The position numbers and the translations under genes were made by a program. The notes below the pieces were generated by a model. The model had not been told where the DNA came from. It searched no databases and saw only the letters and a list, made by a program, of their open reading frames with translations. Shown here in pieces: positions 17,354 through 27,818 of a stretch of DNA of 64,000 bases. Position 1 is the first letter of the stretch, and every line of letters begins with the position of its first letter. This stretch comes from a virus: positions 27,892 through 91,891 of IMG/VR virus record IMGVR_UViG_3300042518_001429. One strand, written 5' to 3'.

Positions 17354-17599
17354 TTAAGGTATAATAAGTGTAGAAAGAGTTAAAAAGGTTGTACTTAAAG
17401 AATTATATGTAGTACCTACGGCCCCAATACCTGTTAAAGTTTGTATAAGTGTGTTATGCTGGTTTTTTAATAATATATTAGATGCACTTACCGCTAAAAT
17501 AGCGTTATTTAAGTTAACGTAATTACTGTTAATTGTAGGGAGTGTGTCTCCCATACATTGATCTTCATTTATTTCTGTTACAAAGGTATATACTGCCAT
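17354..17599 (-). CDS. Short anchor-only fibre protein (C-x-G-D motif)
   Basis: An 81-residue protein whose first half, with NEDQCMGDTLPTINSNYVNL, is the same anchor motif found at the start of three larger fibre-type proteins. The remainder is a short Ser/Leu/Thr-rich helix-like stretch (SNILLKNQHNTLIQTLTGIG) with no tip domain. It is either a truncated relic of a fibre gene or a deliberate plug or adaptor for the anchor site. Gene end is intact, with its own ACTAAATAAC element at 17603-17612. Confidence 0.7.
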   Translation of the reverse strand: MAVYTFVTEINEDQCMGDTLPTINSNYVNLNNAILAVSASNILLKNQHNTLIQTLTGIGAVGTTYNSLSTTFLTLSTLIIP

Positions 17600-17607
17600 A
17601 TTGTTAT

Positions 17608-18150
17608 TTAGTTATTAAAGAATGTTAAGCAAATAAGAGAAGGATCAATAGCAGCTCCTTGTAAGTTGCGTACAATAATTCGGCAGCTTTGATTACCCGG
17701 GCTAGGGAACGGATTAGTTGGATGTAAATTTATAACTCCAGTATAATCTGTACCGGTTGTACCTGGTGGTAGTGGGGACGTTATACCACATACAGAGAAT
17801 TCATTACCGATAGGGCTCGTTAATGTTGTAAGATATATACCCGTATCTTCTCGCAAGACACTTGCAACATTATAGCTGTTTTCTATTTTACGATTAGTAT
17901 TAAGAGAGTCAGGGGCACCGCTTGAATTTTGCCGCGGGTTGAACTTTACCCAGGCTTTTGCAAGTTGGGCTGTAGATATAGAATTGAAAAAAGTTGTTAA
18001 GGTATTTAGTGTGCTATTAATCGTTGTAAGATCTGTATTAACACTTGTAAAAGAGTTTTTAATATTATCATAATTTGTGTTGATTGTAACGAGAGAGTTA
18101 CCAACACATTCAGTTTTAGGTATTACGGTTATTGCGGGTACGGTAGCCAT
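17608..18150 (-). CDS. Short tail fibre/tip protein with C-x-G-N anchor
   Basis: A 180-residue protein. The N-terminal anchor reads TECVGNSLVTINTNYDNI, followed by a helical Thr/Asn/Ser segment. From about residue 62 comes KAWVKFNPRQ and later NSYNVASVLREDTGIYLTTL, a beta-rich ending commonly seen at the tips of small fibre proteins in T4-like environmental phages. It lies 8 bases upstream of the 81-residue anchor-only protein, and both should be made together. Probably a short fibre or baseplate appendage. Confidence 0.75.
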   Translation of the reverse strand: MATVPAITVIPKTECVGNSLVTINTNYDNIKNSFTSVNTDLTTINSTLNTLTTFFNSISTAQLAKAWVKFNPRQNSSGAPDSLNTNRKIENSYNVASVLREDTGIYLTTLTSPIGNEFSVCGITSPLPPGTTGTDYTGVINLHPTNPFPSPGNQSCRIIVRNLQGAAIDPSLICLTFFNN

Positions 18151-18160
18151 TCTATGTTAT

Positions 18161-18170
18161 ATTTATTTAA
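18161..18170 (-). promoter_or_regulatory. AT-rich element before the short-fibre gene
   Basis: TTAAATAAAT on the minus strand lies 10 bases before the ATG at 18150, overlapping the end of the upstream giant gene. It fits the recurring pattern and may drive the two short anchor proteins. Confidence 0.4.
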
Positions 18171-21100
18171 CAGTTTGTTTTATAGTATTCCAATAAAGTA
18201 TTAAAATTACTCCAAAGATAGTTTAAAGCTCTATTAACTACAGTGCTGGTTACTATTTCATTTTGACCAATTGTTATTTCTTCTTTGCTATAGATAGGTG
18301 GTTTATACCTTTTACATGTACCTGTATCGTTGTAAAGTAGAGTGTTTCGAAATATTTCTATATTATCCCAAAGCCTATGCAAAACTTTCGTGTAAACCCA
18401 GTTCTGTACATACTCTTCTTGGTGTATTAAAAGATCATTCAATGACCAGTACTGAGGGGGTAACGGAGATTTTAAAGGAATAAGGGTCATGGTATCAACA
18501 AATTTTAGTATCTTGTCGTCGTTAGCTACTAGTAAGTTTCTATATTCATCATGAAAAAGACTATTAATATTATCTACACACTCCTTATTATTGATAATAG
18601 TGCCACTATAATTACCGGTTCTAAAATGTCTAACAACTTGAGATCTACTAGCAATATATATCATTTCCCGGTTATAACTGGCTGCTATTTTTCTTAAACT
18701 ACCTAAAGTTATAACAGGTTCACCAGGCGTGTACTCAAACAAGAAGGTACCACGATACGTATAAACTCTTATAACTTTACCGGTCATTACGTGTACATTA
18801 TTTTGAGAGTCGACACAAACGTCGAGTGGTGCATCCGTTTTAAAGTAACTATCGTCTCTTAAAGTAAATAACCAGCTACCGGTATTTGTATATTGTTTTA
18901 ATACGAAGTTGCCTGAATCGACTACCCACACAGTATCGTGCTGGTCTATATGTATATTTGTCGGATTTAAAAATTTTGTTTTAGATAAAGATCCGCCTAC
19001 TCCACCAAAAGTTGTAAATAGTGTCCAGCGTTCCCCAGGCGCGGCTTTATTGTAGTTATAAATAGCAATTTGAGAAAGTGTTGAATCGAGAATAAAGATT
19101 TTTTGCTCACTATCCAGAGCTATGCTCTTAATATTAACAAAAGGTGTTGCTTGATTAAATGTTGTTCTTATGTCAAAAAATGTAGCTGCTCGATTCGAAG
19201 ATAGTAATTTTACTTGTGTATCAAGTGCTGTATATATAATATTTTTATAAGATGCTATGCTATTATATGAACATCTATTTTGAGAATAGCAATTAGGTAT
19301 CGGGTCGTAATATAAGTTAAGACCAGGTAAATCGATATTCCATGTACCTTCATCACAGTTCGCATTGGTGAAGGTTTCACATTCTTCTAATGGCTGTCTC
19401 CATTTTTTTGAATAACTACCTGATAAACTTGTATCCTTCCATGTTACAAGTGCTGTGGCATTTTCGCTCTTGCGTGATGCCCAACGCCACTCCAAGCAAT
19501 ACCTGCCTAAACAATTAGGTACAACCGACGAGAGGGTGCATGTCTGTAAGTCCCAAGTACCACAACTTGCAAAAGATCCAGTTTCATTAATATTAACAAA
19601 TTCTCCACCTGTGAGTGCTACTACTCCTGCAGACATTAACTCACTCCATGAAACATAATACTCATTTTCAGGAATAGAACAATCTACATCCTCCCAAGTC
19701 CAAACCGGACAGGCGGTTACGTTTTGTATTACGGTTGGCTCCATACCTAACCAACCATAATATTCATTATACGTATCTCGATAAACATTACTTCGTTTGT
19801 TTAGATAATCTAAATTATCATAAAACATTTTAATACATGAATTAATATTATCACTTACAACCCAATCATTAGATCCAATATAAGGTTGTGTCTTCCATGG
19901 CAAATTAATTAGAATTTTATCAAAATTATAATATGCTTCTGTTTCGATAGTATCATAACTTGTAACAACCTTTATTATGTTAGGAAACGTCTGTGTAAAA
20001 TTCTCTGAATAGTATTGGGAATAACCTGTGATAGTAATATTTTTATCACCTATAGAAGAATAAGAAACAGTGAAGCTTTGCTTAATGTCGTCTCCTGTTA
20101 AGAAAATTGTTTCGTCATCTACATCATCTAATACTATTTTTACAGCTGAAAGAGAATTACCTACATTAAGAAATAAATTTTCAAAAGTAACAGGTTCATT
20201 AAGTAGCACATACTTATTAGGTGTATAAACATATAGTTTGTATGGCTCAATAACTGTAAAATTATATACATCTTTAAAAATGGTTTCCTTTGTGGGCCAA
20301 TCACTAATACCATAATTTGTAATAGCAATAGGTATGTTGCAATATAGTTTACGTTCTACAGCTAAGGTTACATTTGTGTTACTAAAACGGCTTACAGTAA
20401 ATCCAGGTAATTCAGGTGTTAAACTGCCACCATAACCAGATAGTTGTAGGGAGAAGTTAAATGTACTACTATTATTATCTAAAGGTATATCGGTCCATCT
20501 ATCAAATGGAGTATATGCTGATAGTGTCCAAACTGAAGATGAAAGTGTGCAGGTAACAGGAGACGATCCTGATAGTTCACTTATCCCCTGAACGGACCAA
20601 AATTTTGGATATGTACCTGAGCACTCTACTGTAGCCCAAGTAGAGGGCCGTGGAAATGTTGTACCAGCACTACAGCCTTCAAATGTACTCCATTTCCATA
20701 TAGTATCAAATTTATCATAACAAGCAGATAGAGCATTGAGATTGTTAACAATAACATCGTAAATAGCTGAAAAATCTTTAAGAGAGCCGTTTAAAGGCAA
20801 GTAAACAGAGGGCCCTGTACCTGGGTCAAAGTAAGTAACGGAAACAACATCATAAGGATTAACAGATATACTCTGTTTATACTTCGTATTACCAGATAAC
20901 TCATTTCCTGAAAAATCAACTGTAGAGGTGTAAAATGGGTAATATAGTTTACTGCCTGTCGCATCATCATAATAAGAAATTGGACCCGTAGATGAAATAT
21001 ATGTATTATTGGTATCAGAAATTAATAGTGAAATAGGTAATTTAGGATAAAAATCTTGTTTTGAAGTGATAGTAGCTACTGCAGTATTATTAGTATCTTC

Positions 21101-22024
21101 AACAATATTGTATTCATCTAATGAATTATTAACTCTCCATGTGTAGTTATACGCTCCAACGTTGGCTGCACTCAATACAATTCTTTCAGTGTGCCCTTCA
21201 CCATAAAAGCAAACACCAGGAGATAGTGTATAATTACTAGCATTCAGGTACGTTAAAGTGGTAGAATTTACAAAATATGCAGTCGGGTAAGCTATAAATG
21301 TAGCTGTCGGGAAGGTAGGTACAAAATATACCTTTAACTCTTTTTCTATAGAGTGTGCACTAAACCACGGATATAAAGATCCAGGGGCCGACAACGCCGT
21401 TAAAGTGGCCTGTACACTACTTAGGCCAGGACTGTTGCGTAGAAATTCATATTTAGCGGAAGCTAAATAATTTTTAGTAGAATTATTGTTAATGTTAAAC
21501 CATGCAGCGTGGGTGCTAGAGGTAATTGTGTTCGATAAGGTATAATTTGTACTAAAAAGTTTTATATTAGCCGTTAGTGTGCTAGTAGAAGTGGTTCTAT
21601 AAAATAGCGTATCAGTATCAGTGTTTTGATAGTTTATAAACAAATTAAAGTCTATATCTGGAAAGGTGTCGTATTGCAAACTGTATGATGTAGTTTGAAC
21701 AGCTAAACTATCACTATAACTGGCACAGCTTAAATTAAGTGTGCAAAGAGTGTAGTTAGTTGTTTTATAATCATAGCGGTCAGCTGAGAAATAAAAATAA
21801 AGAGTGCCGATTGATGATACAGGAGCTACAAAATCGGCTGCTATAGAGCTACCTTGAGGTGTTAGTGCATAAGCCTGGCCTGGATAATTCCACGAAATTA
21901 AATTCGAGCCAGATGCTCGAACGGTTGCAGAACCGTTTGTATTCATAACAGTAGCAGTCAAACTACGAACAAAAGGACTGTTATTAAACCTTATAGCTGA
22001 TATTGAAATATTTGTTAACTGCAT
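18167..22024 (-). CDS. Giant modular virion protein with NHL-like propeller
   Basis: A 1285-residue beta-rich protein. Residues 1-600 contain Ig/PKD-like strands without clear enzyme motifs. Around 390-520 and 740-900 there are several Trp/Cys segments such as TWEDVDCS, TWATVECS and TWKDTSLSG. Around 930-1150 there are at least four propeller-type repeats, for instance IKSIALDSEQKIFILDST and NIHIDQHDTVWVVDSG. The last 110 residues are helical and aromatic-rich. It belongs to the large adhesin array after gp6. Role: probable baseplate-associated receptor-binding or spacer protein; the specific function is unknown. Confidence 0.7.
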   Translation of the reverse strand: MQLTNISISAIRFNNSPFVRSLTATVMNTNGSATVRASGSNLISWNYPGQAYALTPQGSSIAADFVAPVSSIGTLYFYFSADRYDYKTTNYTLCTLNLSCASYSDSLAVQTTSYSLQYDTFPDIDFNLFINYQNTDTDTLFYRTTSTSTLTANIKLFSTNYTLSNTITSSTHAAWFNINNNSTKNYLASAKYEFLRNSPGLSSVQATLTALSAPGSLYPWFSAHSIEKELKVYFVPTFPTATFIAYPTAYFVNSTTLTYLNASNYTLSPGVCFYGEGHTERIVLSAANVGAYNYTWRVNNSLDEYNIVEDTNNTAVATITSKQDFYPKLPISLLISDTNNTYISSTGPISYYDDATGSKLYYPFYTSTVDFSGNELSGNTKYKQSISVNPYDVVSVTYFDPGTGPSVYLPLNGSLKDFSAIYDVIVNNLNALSACYDKFDTIWKWSTFEGCSAGTTFPRPSTWATVECSGTYPKFWSVQGISELSGSSPVTCTLSSSVWTLSAYTPFDRWTDIPLDNNSSTFNFSLQLSGYGGSLTPELPGFTVSRFSNTNVTLAVERKLYCNIPIAITNYGISDWPTKETIFKDVYNFTVIEPYKLYVYTPNKYVLLNEPVTFENLFLNVGNSLSAVKIVLDDVDDETIFLTGDDIKQSFTVSYSSIGDKNITITGYSQYYSENFTQTFPNIIKVVTSYDTIETEAYYNFDKILINLPWKTQPYIGSNDWVVSDNINSCIKMFYDNLDYLNKRSNVYRDTYNEYYGWLGMEPTVIQNVTACPVWTWEDVDCSIPENEYYVSWSELMSAGVVALTGGEFVNINETGSFASCGTWDLQTCTLSSVVPNCLGRYCLEWRWASRKSENATALVTWKDTSLSGSYSKKWRQPLEECETFTNANCDEGTWNIDLPGLNLYYDPIPNCYSQNRCSYNSIASYKNIIYTALDTQVKLLSSNRAATFFDIRTTFNQATPFVNIKSIALDSEQKIFILDSTLSQIAIYNYNKAAPGERWTLFTTFGGVGGSLSKTKFLNPTNIHIDQHDTVWVVDSGNFVLKQYTNTGSWLFTLRDDSYFKTDAPLDVCVDSQNNVHVMTGKVIRVYTYRGTFLFEYTPGEPVITLGSLRKIAASYNREMIYIASRSQVVRHFRTGNYSGTIINNKECVDNINSLFHDEYRNLLVANDDKILKFVDTMTLIPLKSPLPPQYWSLNDLLIHQEEYVQNWVYTKVLHRLWDNIEIFRNTLLYNDTGTCKRYKPPIYSKEEITIGQNEIVTSTVVNRALNYLWSNFNTLLEYYKTNC

Positions 22025-22043
22025 TGATAATATTTAGTATGTG

Positions 22044-24512
22044 TTAATCCCATTTAATACTGAGCAGTTCGGTATTTTTGGGTATTATTTCAAGTAAAGC
22101 AGCTCTAATATCATTTTCTATAGTTTCTTTTAATTGCGGATCTGAAATTTCAGATTGATTAATTTTAATATTAAAATAGTTACTCTTATGACCTGGTACG
22201 CGGTGTTTAAAAAATCTATCTATTGACTCAACATACTGTAATGGGGCAGTAATTATATTCCAGATCATATCATCACCTTGTATTTTTTCCTTTATAAAAT
22301 ACTGTATAAGGGACTCATCAATAGCATAATCGTAAATCCTTATAGTATCAATATAGCCGTCCCATATTAATGATTGGGAGTTTATTTCTTTATTGAGATT
22401 TTCTGATTTACCTGTGGGGCAACCAATGAATAAGTTGTTTTTGAAAATATAATTTAAATCTAAGTTAAAATCTAAGTTAATAGTATCTCTTAGATAGTTA
22501 TCAATATATAGGTTTAGCTGTTTATTTTTTAATGTTACAACAATAAGATGCCATTCGTTGTTAACTAATTGTGAGACTGGTACTGATATTTTATAGATTG
22601 TATTTTTATTTGGCAATTCAGAGGAATTGACTGCAATTTTAAATTGCATTTGGGTATTGTTGTTATATTTTATTTTATGAAATATGCGTTTCCATTCGTA
22701 ACCGGTAAAGTCCCCTTTACTTAAAAAAGTTAACGCGTCTCTGTCTTGTCGAGCAGTTTCTGTTTCTAAAATGTTAAGCTTTTGTGGTAAAAATATTGCC
22801 TGCTTTACAACACCGTCTAGCGTTACTTGATAAAGAGTTTTTTCATTGCTATGATAAATCATGGCGTACCAGGTTTTAACACCTGTTGATCTTGTATAAC
22901 TATAAATAAAGCTAATATTCTTAGTATCGGTAGTCGTTGCATCAGTGCCTACATAAAACGTTGACTTAATTTGTTTAGTGTTAGTATCAACTTTATAAAC
23001 CAAATTTGTACCAGCTAATACCCATAAGTCGTTGTTTGGATCTATGTGAATGTTTGTAGCATTTGATACACTAGAAAATATAGTATTATCATAATAGAGC
23101 TGACCAGACAAGCTTATATACCATTTAGTATTATTAGAATCATACTTAACATCTAGACAGTTTGCTTGTCTAATAAGTTCGTTATTAAAATTAAAACAAA
23201 TTTGTTCATTTTCAATATAAGGTTGACTTGAAAGATATGATGTCAAGATTAAATCTTGATCAAACGTATAGGTACCTGAAGTTGTAATAACTATTGTGTT
23301 GTTATTACCATCTAATATTGATAGTTTTGGAATACCGTTCATACCAACAGTAGTATTGTTTTGATCCCGAATTAATGCTTGAACTTCCCCTAAATGATTA
23401 AATTTATAAACTTTATATGAAGTATTTTGTAGATTATTACCTGATTGACCTTCGACGCCAATCAACTCACTTTCACCATTAATATGAACATTAAAGAAGT
23501 TAATTGGCTGACCTAAAATGACTTGAGAATTTTTTTCGTTATATATTTGACTTTCTTGATTGAATAGAAAGAAGTGTCCGTAGGTAGTTTCAGAAACTAC
23601 AAAGAAAGGGTAATATTTTAAATCATCAAAAAATAAACTATACCCCCCTCGATTAAGATTACCTACGAGCTGAGTACTTGGAGACTCTGACCAATCTTTA
23701 CTTTTAACCCAAAATGCTATTGAAAATTCATTTTTTAAATTATAACTGTTATCGTGCGGTATTTGGCAGTTTATAAAATCATTATTGTCAAAAGATAGAA
23801 TATTACGATCAATATATCCGGGGGTTAGTTCTTTATATACCCAATTTGATGAAAAATTCTCTATAATAGCACTATTATTGTAAATCGATTTATCAAGCGG
23901 GGTAGCACCCCAATCATCAATTTCTAAACGAAGACGGGAGCTGTCATTACCTGCAAAAGTTTTTATAAATTCTGCCGCTGTTTTTTCACCTTGATGAAAG
24001 TATTGATACCAAACACCTGATTCTAATGTTAAAGTAGACGGAACGTCATAGTAAATAGGGTCATGTTTTTGATATGTTAAAAGATTTATTCCTTGTGATA
24101 AAGCTTCTTGGTATGATAAATTACCAGGATTATAATACCGGTCAAGCCATTTAGGCGATTCTGATGATACAGCATAAAGCCATGAACAAAGCCAAGTGCC
24201 ATCTTGTCTTTGGGTTGTATTGCCCCATGGGGTGCTATTACTATAGTCTCCTAATTTTTTAAATATTTTATCGGCTCCAGCAGGTATGGGCCCGGGAATT
24301 GCGCCGGCACCTATAAGATCACTATCTTGAATGTGTTGTGTTTCAGCAAAAAAAGGAACGTGAAAAAATGTTGTTTGATCTTTTTTTAAAGTAACTTCGG
24401 TAGTTGAAGCCTCATAACCTAAATGTAGTTTTTCATTATTTTGCTCTTGGTTAGTTCCAGCAAAAATTTTATAATACTCTCTTTGTGTTATATGAGATTC
24501 AATATGGGACAT
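22044..24512 (-). CDS. Modular virion protein with LamG-like domains
   Basis: About 822 residues starting MSHIESHITQREYY at 24512, one base after the preceding stop; the longer in-frame start at 24572 would overlap the upstream gene by 59 bases and is not preferred. A LamG/concanavalin-like domain is visible at about 250-330 (NEFSIAFWVKSKD) and again near 640-750 (NEWHLIVVTLKNKQLNLYID, then WDGYIDTIRIYDYAID). Between them lies a propeller-type repeat NIHIDPNNDLWVLAGTN. The C-terminal 80 residues are mixed helix and strand with EISDPQLKETIENDIRAALL, which may dock to the baseplate. Sugar binding is likely but unproven. Confidence 0.72.
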   Translation of the reverse strand: MSHIESHITQREYYKIFAGTNQEQNNEKLHLGYEASTTEVTLKKDQTTFFHVPFFAETQHIQDSDLIGAGAIPGPIPAGADKIFKKLGDYSNSTPWGNTTQRQDGTWLCSWLYAVSSESPKWLDRYYNPGNLSYQEALSQGINLLTYQKHDPIYYDVPSTLTLESGVWYQYFHQGEKTAAEFIKTFAGNDSSRLRLEIDDWGATPLDKSIYNNSAIIENFSSNWVYKELTPGYIDRNILSFDNNDFINCQIPHDNSYNLKNEFSIAFWVKSKDWSESPSTQLVGNLNRGGYSLFFDDLKYYPFFVVSETTYGHFFLFNQESQIYNEKNSQVILGQPINFFNVHINGESELIGVEGQSGNNLQNTSYKVYKFNHLGEVQALIRDQNNTTVGMNGIPKLSILDGNNNTIVITTSGTYTFDQDLILTSYLSSQPYIENEQICFNFNNELIRQANCLDVKYDSNNTKWYISLSGQLYYDNTIFSSVSNATNIHIDPNNDLWVLAGTNLVYKVDTNTKQIKSTFYVGTDATTTDTKNISFIYSYTRSTGVKTWYAMIYHSNEKTLYQVTLDGVVKQAIFLPQKLNILETETARQDRDALTFLSKGDFTGYEWKRIFHKIKYNNNTQMQFKIAVNSSELPNKNTIYKISVPVSQLVNNEWHLIVVTLKNKQLNLYIDNYLRDTINLDFNLDLNYIFKNNLFIGCPTGKSENLNKEINSQSLIWDGYIDTIRIYDYAIDESLIQYFIKEKIQGDDMIWNIITAPLQYVESIDRFFKHRVPGHKSNYFNIKINQSEISDPQLKETIENDIRAALLEIIPKNTELLSIKWD

Positions 24513-24513
24513 A

Positions 24514-25428
24514 TTAGTTTGTTGCAGAAACAGTTTTTGTATAACTATTGTTAATTGTTGGTAAGCCTCCACCTGGGGTTACTACATTTTTAAGATTAGC
24601 TATATTTATATTTGTATTATTGTTATTAATATCTTCAAATGTAAAACTTAACAAAAAGTTATTTGGGTTATTATCAACTTTTTTATTAACTATTAAATTT
24701 TTATTATTAGCACCACTTTCAAAATCAAAATAATAAGTTAGATAATCATTAACCGGAATAAATCCGTAAACCCCGGTGTTAACTGCTACATACTCAACAT
24801 TAAAAATATAATCATTCAAAATAGTGTTATTTAAAATTGTGCCAGTGGCACGAAGCACGCCATCAGTACAAAAACCTAAATACCGGTAACCTGAATCTGT
24901 TTTAGTCTTTAAAGAAATTGTGTTATTTTGAATATTAATAATAAATCTCTGCCTATATATACTTTCGGGATCTAATGTTTTATCATTTAGAATTATTTCG
25001 TACGGGTAGTTTTCTTTAACTTGAATATATTTTTTTTCAACCTTAAGTTCGACCTCGTTGGTGCCTGAGACTGGTTGTATATATATTTGACTAGCAGATG
25101 GAGAAAGATATAAAGAATTTAAAAACGGATTGTAAGAGACGTAACTTATATCAGAGTTACGATCTCTCAATATAACAGAACCGAAAAAGTTGTTTTCAAA
25201 TAATTTTGTAGTAAAAAACGCACTTAAGTTTAATGAAGAAGTTAGTACTAAACATGTATCGTTATTAAACGATACATCTTGAAATTGATTTGTACCCTCT
25301 AAAACTAGTGTATTAAGACCTGTGTCGTAAGTTATTTGCTGTTTTAGCAAAGGCTCTGTGCTATTATAACTATAATTTAAATTTATAGGTTTTAAAGCCG
25401 ATAATGACTTATATACAATATTTGACAT
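24514..25428 (-). CDS. Unknown beta-rich virion protein
   Basis: A 304-residue protein rich in Asn, Tyr, Thr and Ser and poor in Lys/Arg pairs, typical of phage fibre or decoration folds. The N-terminus, KSLSALKPINLNYSYNSTEP, and the C-terminus, ending TVSATN, show no known motif. The gene ends one base before the start of the LamG-like gene, so the two may be translationally coupled and form one assembly. Confidence 0.65.
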   Translation of the reverse strand: MSNIVYKSLSALKPINLNYSYNSTEPLLKQQITYDTGLNTLVLEGTNQFQDVSFNNDTCLVLTSSLNLSAFFTTKLFENNFFGSVILRDRNSDISYVSYNPFLNSLYLSPSASQIYIQPVSGTNEVELKVEKKYIQVKENYPYEIILNDKTLDPESIYRQRFIINIQNNTISLKTKTDSGYRYLGFCTDGVLRATGTILNNTILNDYIFNVEYVAVNTGVYGFIPVNDYLTYYFDFESGANNKNLIVNKKVDNNPNNFLLSFTFEDINNNNTNINIANLKNVVTPGGGLPTINNSYTKTVSATN

Positions 25429-25451
25429 ACCCTATATTACTTATTAGGTAT

Positions 25452-27797
25452 TTAATTTTGATTACCGAAACAAATAATATTATTCCTATAAAAATCGTAA
25501 AACTGTAATGAACCATCATTTAAAATAGTTCTAATACCGAGATTTTTATCATCTTGAACATCAAGCCTTATATCCCTCTGTATTGTTGCAGTGTAGGGTT
25601 GTCCAGATAAGGATGGTGGTAATATGGCTGTACCTGCAAAACCGTAGTATACAGGGTTTATAAACCCGGTCTCAAAGTTTAATATATGGGTACCTGTATC
25701 AACATATGTAACTCTAGGTATCTTAAAGTTATCATCTACACGACAAAAACGTAGAATCACGTTTCCGCTAACCGATTGTAAGGTATTAGTGCTTAAAGTA
25801 TAACTTGTTACGTTATTAGGTATACTTTGAATAACATACAAACCAGATGGCTGCGCTACATACGACCCGCTTCCTAAAGGTACCCCTGTTAAAAATTGAG
25901 CATTAACTATATGCCCTGTCTCGAGTTTATGTGTTGAATTAAAGAAAAGTTCATCAAATTTAATATTTACATTACCAGATGCATACTGTACAATACTACT
26001 GGAGATATATATTGTAGCAGTTGCTGGTGTAGGGAATTCCAGTAATCGATCTAAAACTATATATGAACCGCTAGGTAGAGATGTATATGTACCTGTAATA
26101 GCTTGTTCATTTGAAAATGTAGCTGTAAGAGGTGTGCCGGTAAGCAAATTATACTCTAAAAAGGTATTTAAATCCTCGCTAAAGCTTGTTAATACAATAC
26201 TAATAGTGGCGCTGCTATCTTGTTGAAATTCGCAAAACTTATCACCAATTCTCATCCCACTTAATTCTTGCACTGTTACAATAATTTGATCGCTTTCGGT
26301 TGTACTTGTGCCTTGTGTATAGGTACCAGTTAGATTATTAAATACTGTAGTATAAACTACCCAAGGTGGTGGTAGTGTTAGGACCGTATTAGTAACTTCC
26401 ATTGTAACGTTTTCACTACCATCAAAAGCTACTTGACCTATTGCATCACCGGTGAGCTGTAAAACTTTGGCGTTTTGTAATTTTGAAGCTGTACTTGAAT
26501 TACCTTTAAGATTTGCAGTTACTTCAATAGCTGATAAATTACCTGCTGAGTCTCTATTAACAAGTGTATTTGGGATTGCTGCAGCATAGGCTGTGGTTTT
26601 CTGTAAAGTAACGGCACCGTCTAATATTTTTGTGGTGGTTATTGCACTATCTACTATTTTAGATGTTGTAACAGAGTCAGAAGAAAGCTTAACTGTTGTT
26701 ATGGCATTATCAGCTATTTTTTCCTCAGTAACTATTTCGTTACCTAACATAGGGTTAGTTATAGTTCCAGATAGAATAGAAAACTCTGTAGAGCTTAAAC
26801 TCTGCCAAACAGATGCAGAACCTGTACTTATAAGTACCTGACCTGATATAGAACCCGTGGTATCAATAGCTGTAGTAGAAACCTTTCCTTGAGATACAAT
26901 TTGTGCTAACTTTGTATCAGAAATATTTGCACTATTAGAAATATTATTATCTGTAACAACGCCTGTAGAAAGGGTTGTATATATAGTAATGTCTTGCGTG
27001 CCATCGATAGAAGTATTTCCGTAAATTTCACCACTCAAGGCAATACCTCTGACAGTGTTCCAACGGGATGAAGTTTCAGCATTACCTGAAAGATTGGCAT
27101 AAACAATACTTGCTAAAATATTATTCGTGGCTGAGATATTACCTGAAACTGTTAATACCTCATTTGGTGTAGTTGTATTAATACCAACTTTACCTGCACT
27201 TAAAACACTAACAACCTCCCCGATCGGTGTAGCTACTAAACCAATACCTGCTACTCCACCGATACGAGTAAATCCAGTAGAATCAGAAGCAATATATGAC
27301 TCGTTCGAATTTGTAGTTTGCGTTAGTTTTATATGTGCGCTTGTAGCATTAGTAGAAGCAGTATTATGTATATGAAGTTTATTTGTTGGTGTAGGTGTAC
27401 CGACACCAACATTTCCGGCAGATGTAATAGTGAAGGGCGTACTATCTGGGTTTGCACTATCTTCAACGACAAGGGCATTACCAGAACCTGTCTGTGTAAT
27501 TCTTAAAGCGGTAGACAAACTATTAACATCTATAATTTGAGGTCCTGTTGAACTTAAAACATTTGTTTGAATATTAACCTGATTACCTACTAGTGAGATA
27601 ATATTTTGACTTGAAAGTGTGAATGTGTTAGAACTATAAGTTATTGGGTATGCTTGTTTAACAGCACAAAGAGCTGTATTGGTTAATGTTAACCCGGAAG
27701 CTCTGTTTGTTGTACTACCGCGTTGGACCGGTACGTAGTCCGTATCTTGGAAGGTTGTAATAACGGGTAATTGGGATATTTTAGTACCGGAAATCAT
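25452..27797 (-). CDS. Long tail fibre protein
   Basis: A 781-residue fibre. The N-terminus ISGTKISQLPVITTFQDTDY is a common phage fibre opening. Repeated shaft segments include ITTVKLSSDSVTTSKIVDSA at about 355-385, NKLHIHNTAS near 145, and two copies of an LSGEIYGNTSIDGTQDITI-type motif at about 245 and 450. Residues 480-780 form a beta-rich C-terminal part with repeated PSGSYIVLDRLL-like segments, perhaps three related domains. It is in the middle of the adhesin array and should contact the host surface. Confidence 0.75.
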   Translation of the reverse strand: MISGTKISQLPVITTFQDTDYVPVQRGSTTNRASGLTLTNTALCAVKQAYPITYSSNTFTLSSQNIISLVGNQVNIQTNVLSSTGPQIIDVNSLSTALRITQTGSGNALVVEDSANPDSTPFTITSAGNVGVGTPTPTNKLHIHNTASTNATSAHIKLTQTTNSNESYIASDSTGFTRIGGVAGIGLVATPIGEVVSVLSAGKVGINTTTPNEVLTVSGNISATNNILASIVYANLSGNAETSSRWNTVRGIALSGEIYGNTSIDGTQDITIYTTLSTGVVTDNNISNSANISDTKLAQIVSQGKVSTTAIDTTGSISGQVLISTGSASVWQSLSSTEFSILSGTITNPMLGNEIVTEEKIADNAITTVKLSSDSVTTSKIVDSAITTTKILDGAVTLQKTTAYAAAIPNTLVNRDSAGNLSAIEVTANLKGNSSTASKLQNAKVLQLTGDAIGQVAFDGSENVTMEVTNTVLTLPPPWVVYTTVFNNLTGTYTQGTSTTESDQIIVTVQELSGMRIGDKFCEFQQDSSATISIVLTSFSEDLNTFLEYNLLTGTPLTATFSNEQAITGTYTSLPSGSYIVLDRLLEFPTPATATIYISSSIVQYASGNVNIKFDELFFNSTHKLETGHIVNAQFLTGVPLGSGSYVAQPSGLYVIQSIPNNVTSYTLSTNTLQSVSGNVILRFCRVDDNFKIPRVTYVDTGTHILNFETGFINPVYYGFAGTAILPPSLSGQPYTATIQRDIRLDVQDDKNLGIRTILNDGSLQFYDFYRNNIICFGNQN

Positions 27798-27818
27798 ATA
27801 TTAGAATACTTATTGTTA

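Noticed and set aside
24513-24572. 20-residue N-terminal extension of the LamG-like protein
   Set aside because: It overlaps the upstream gene by 59 bases, while the Met at 24512 lies just after its stop.
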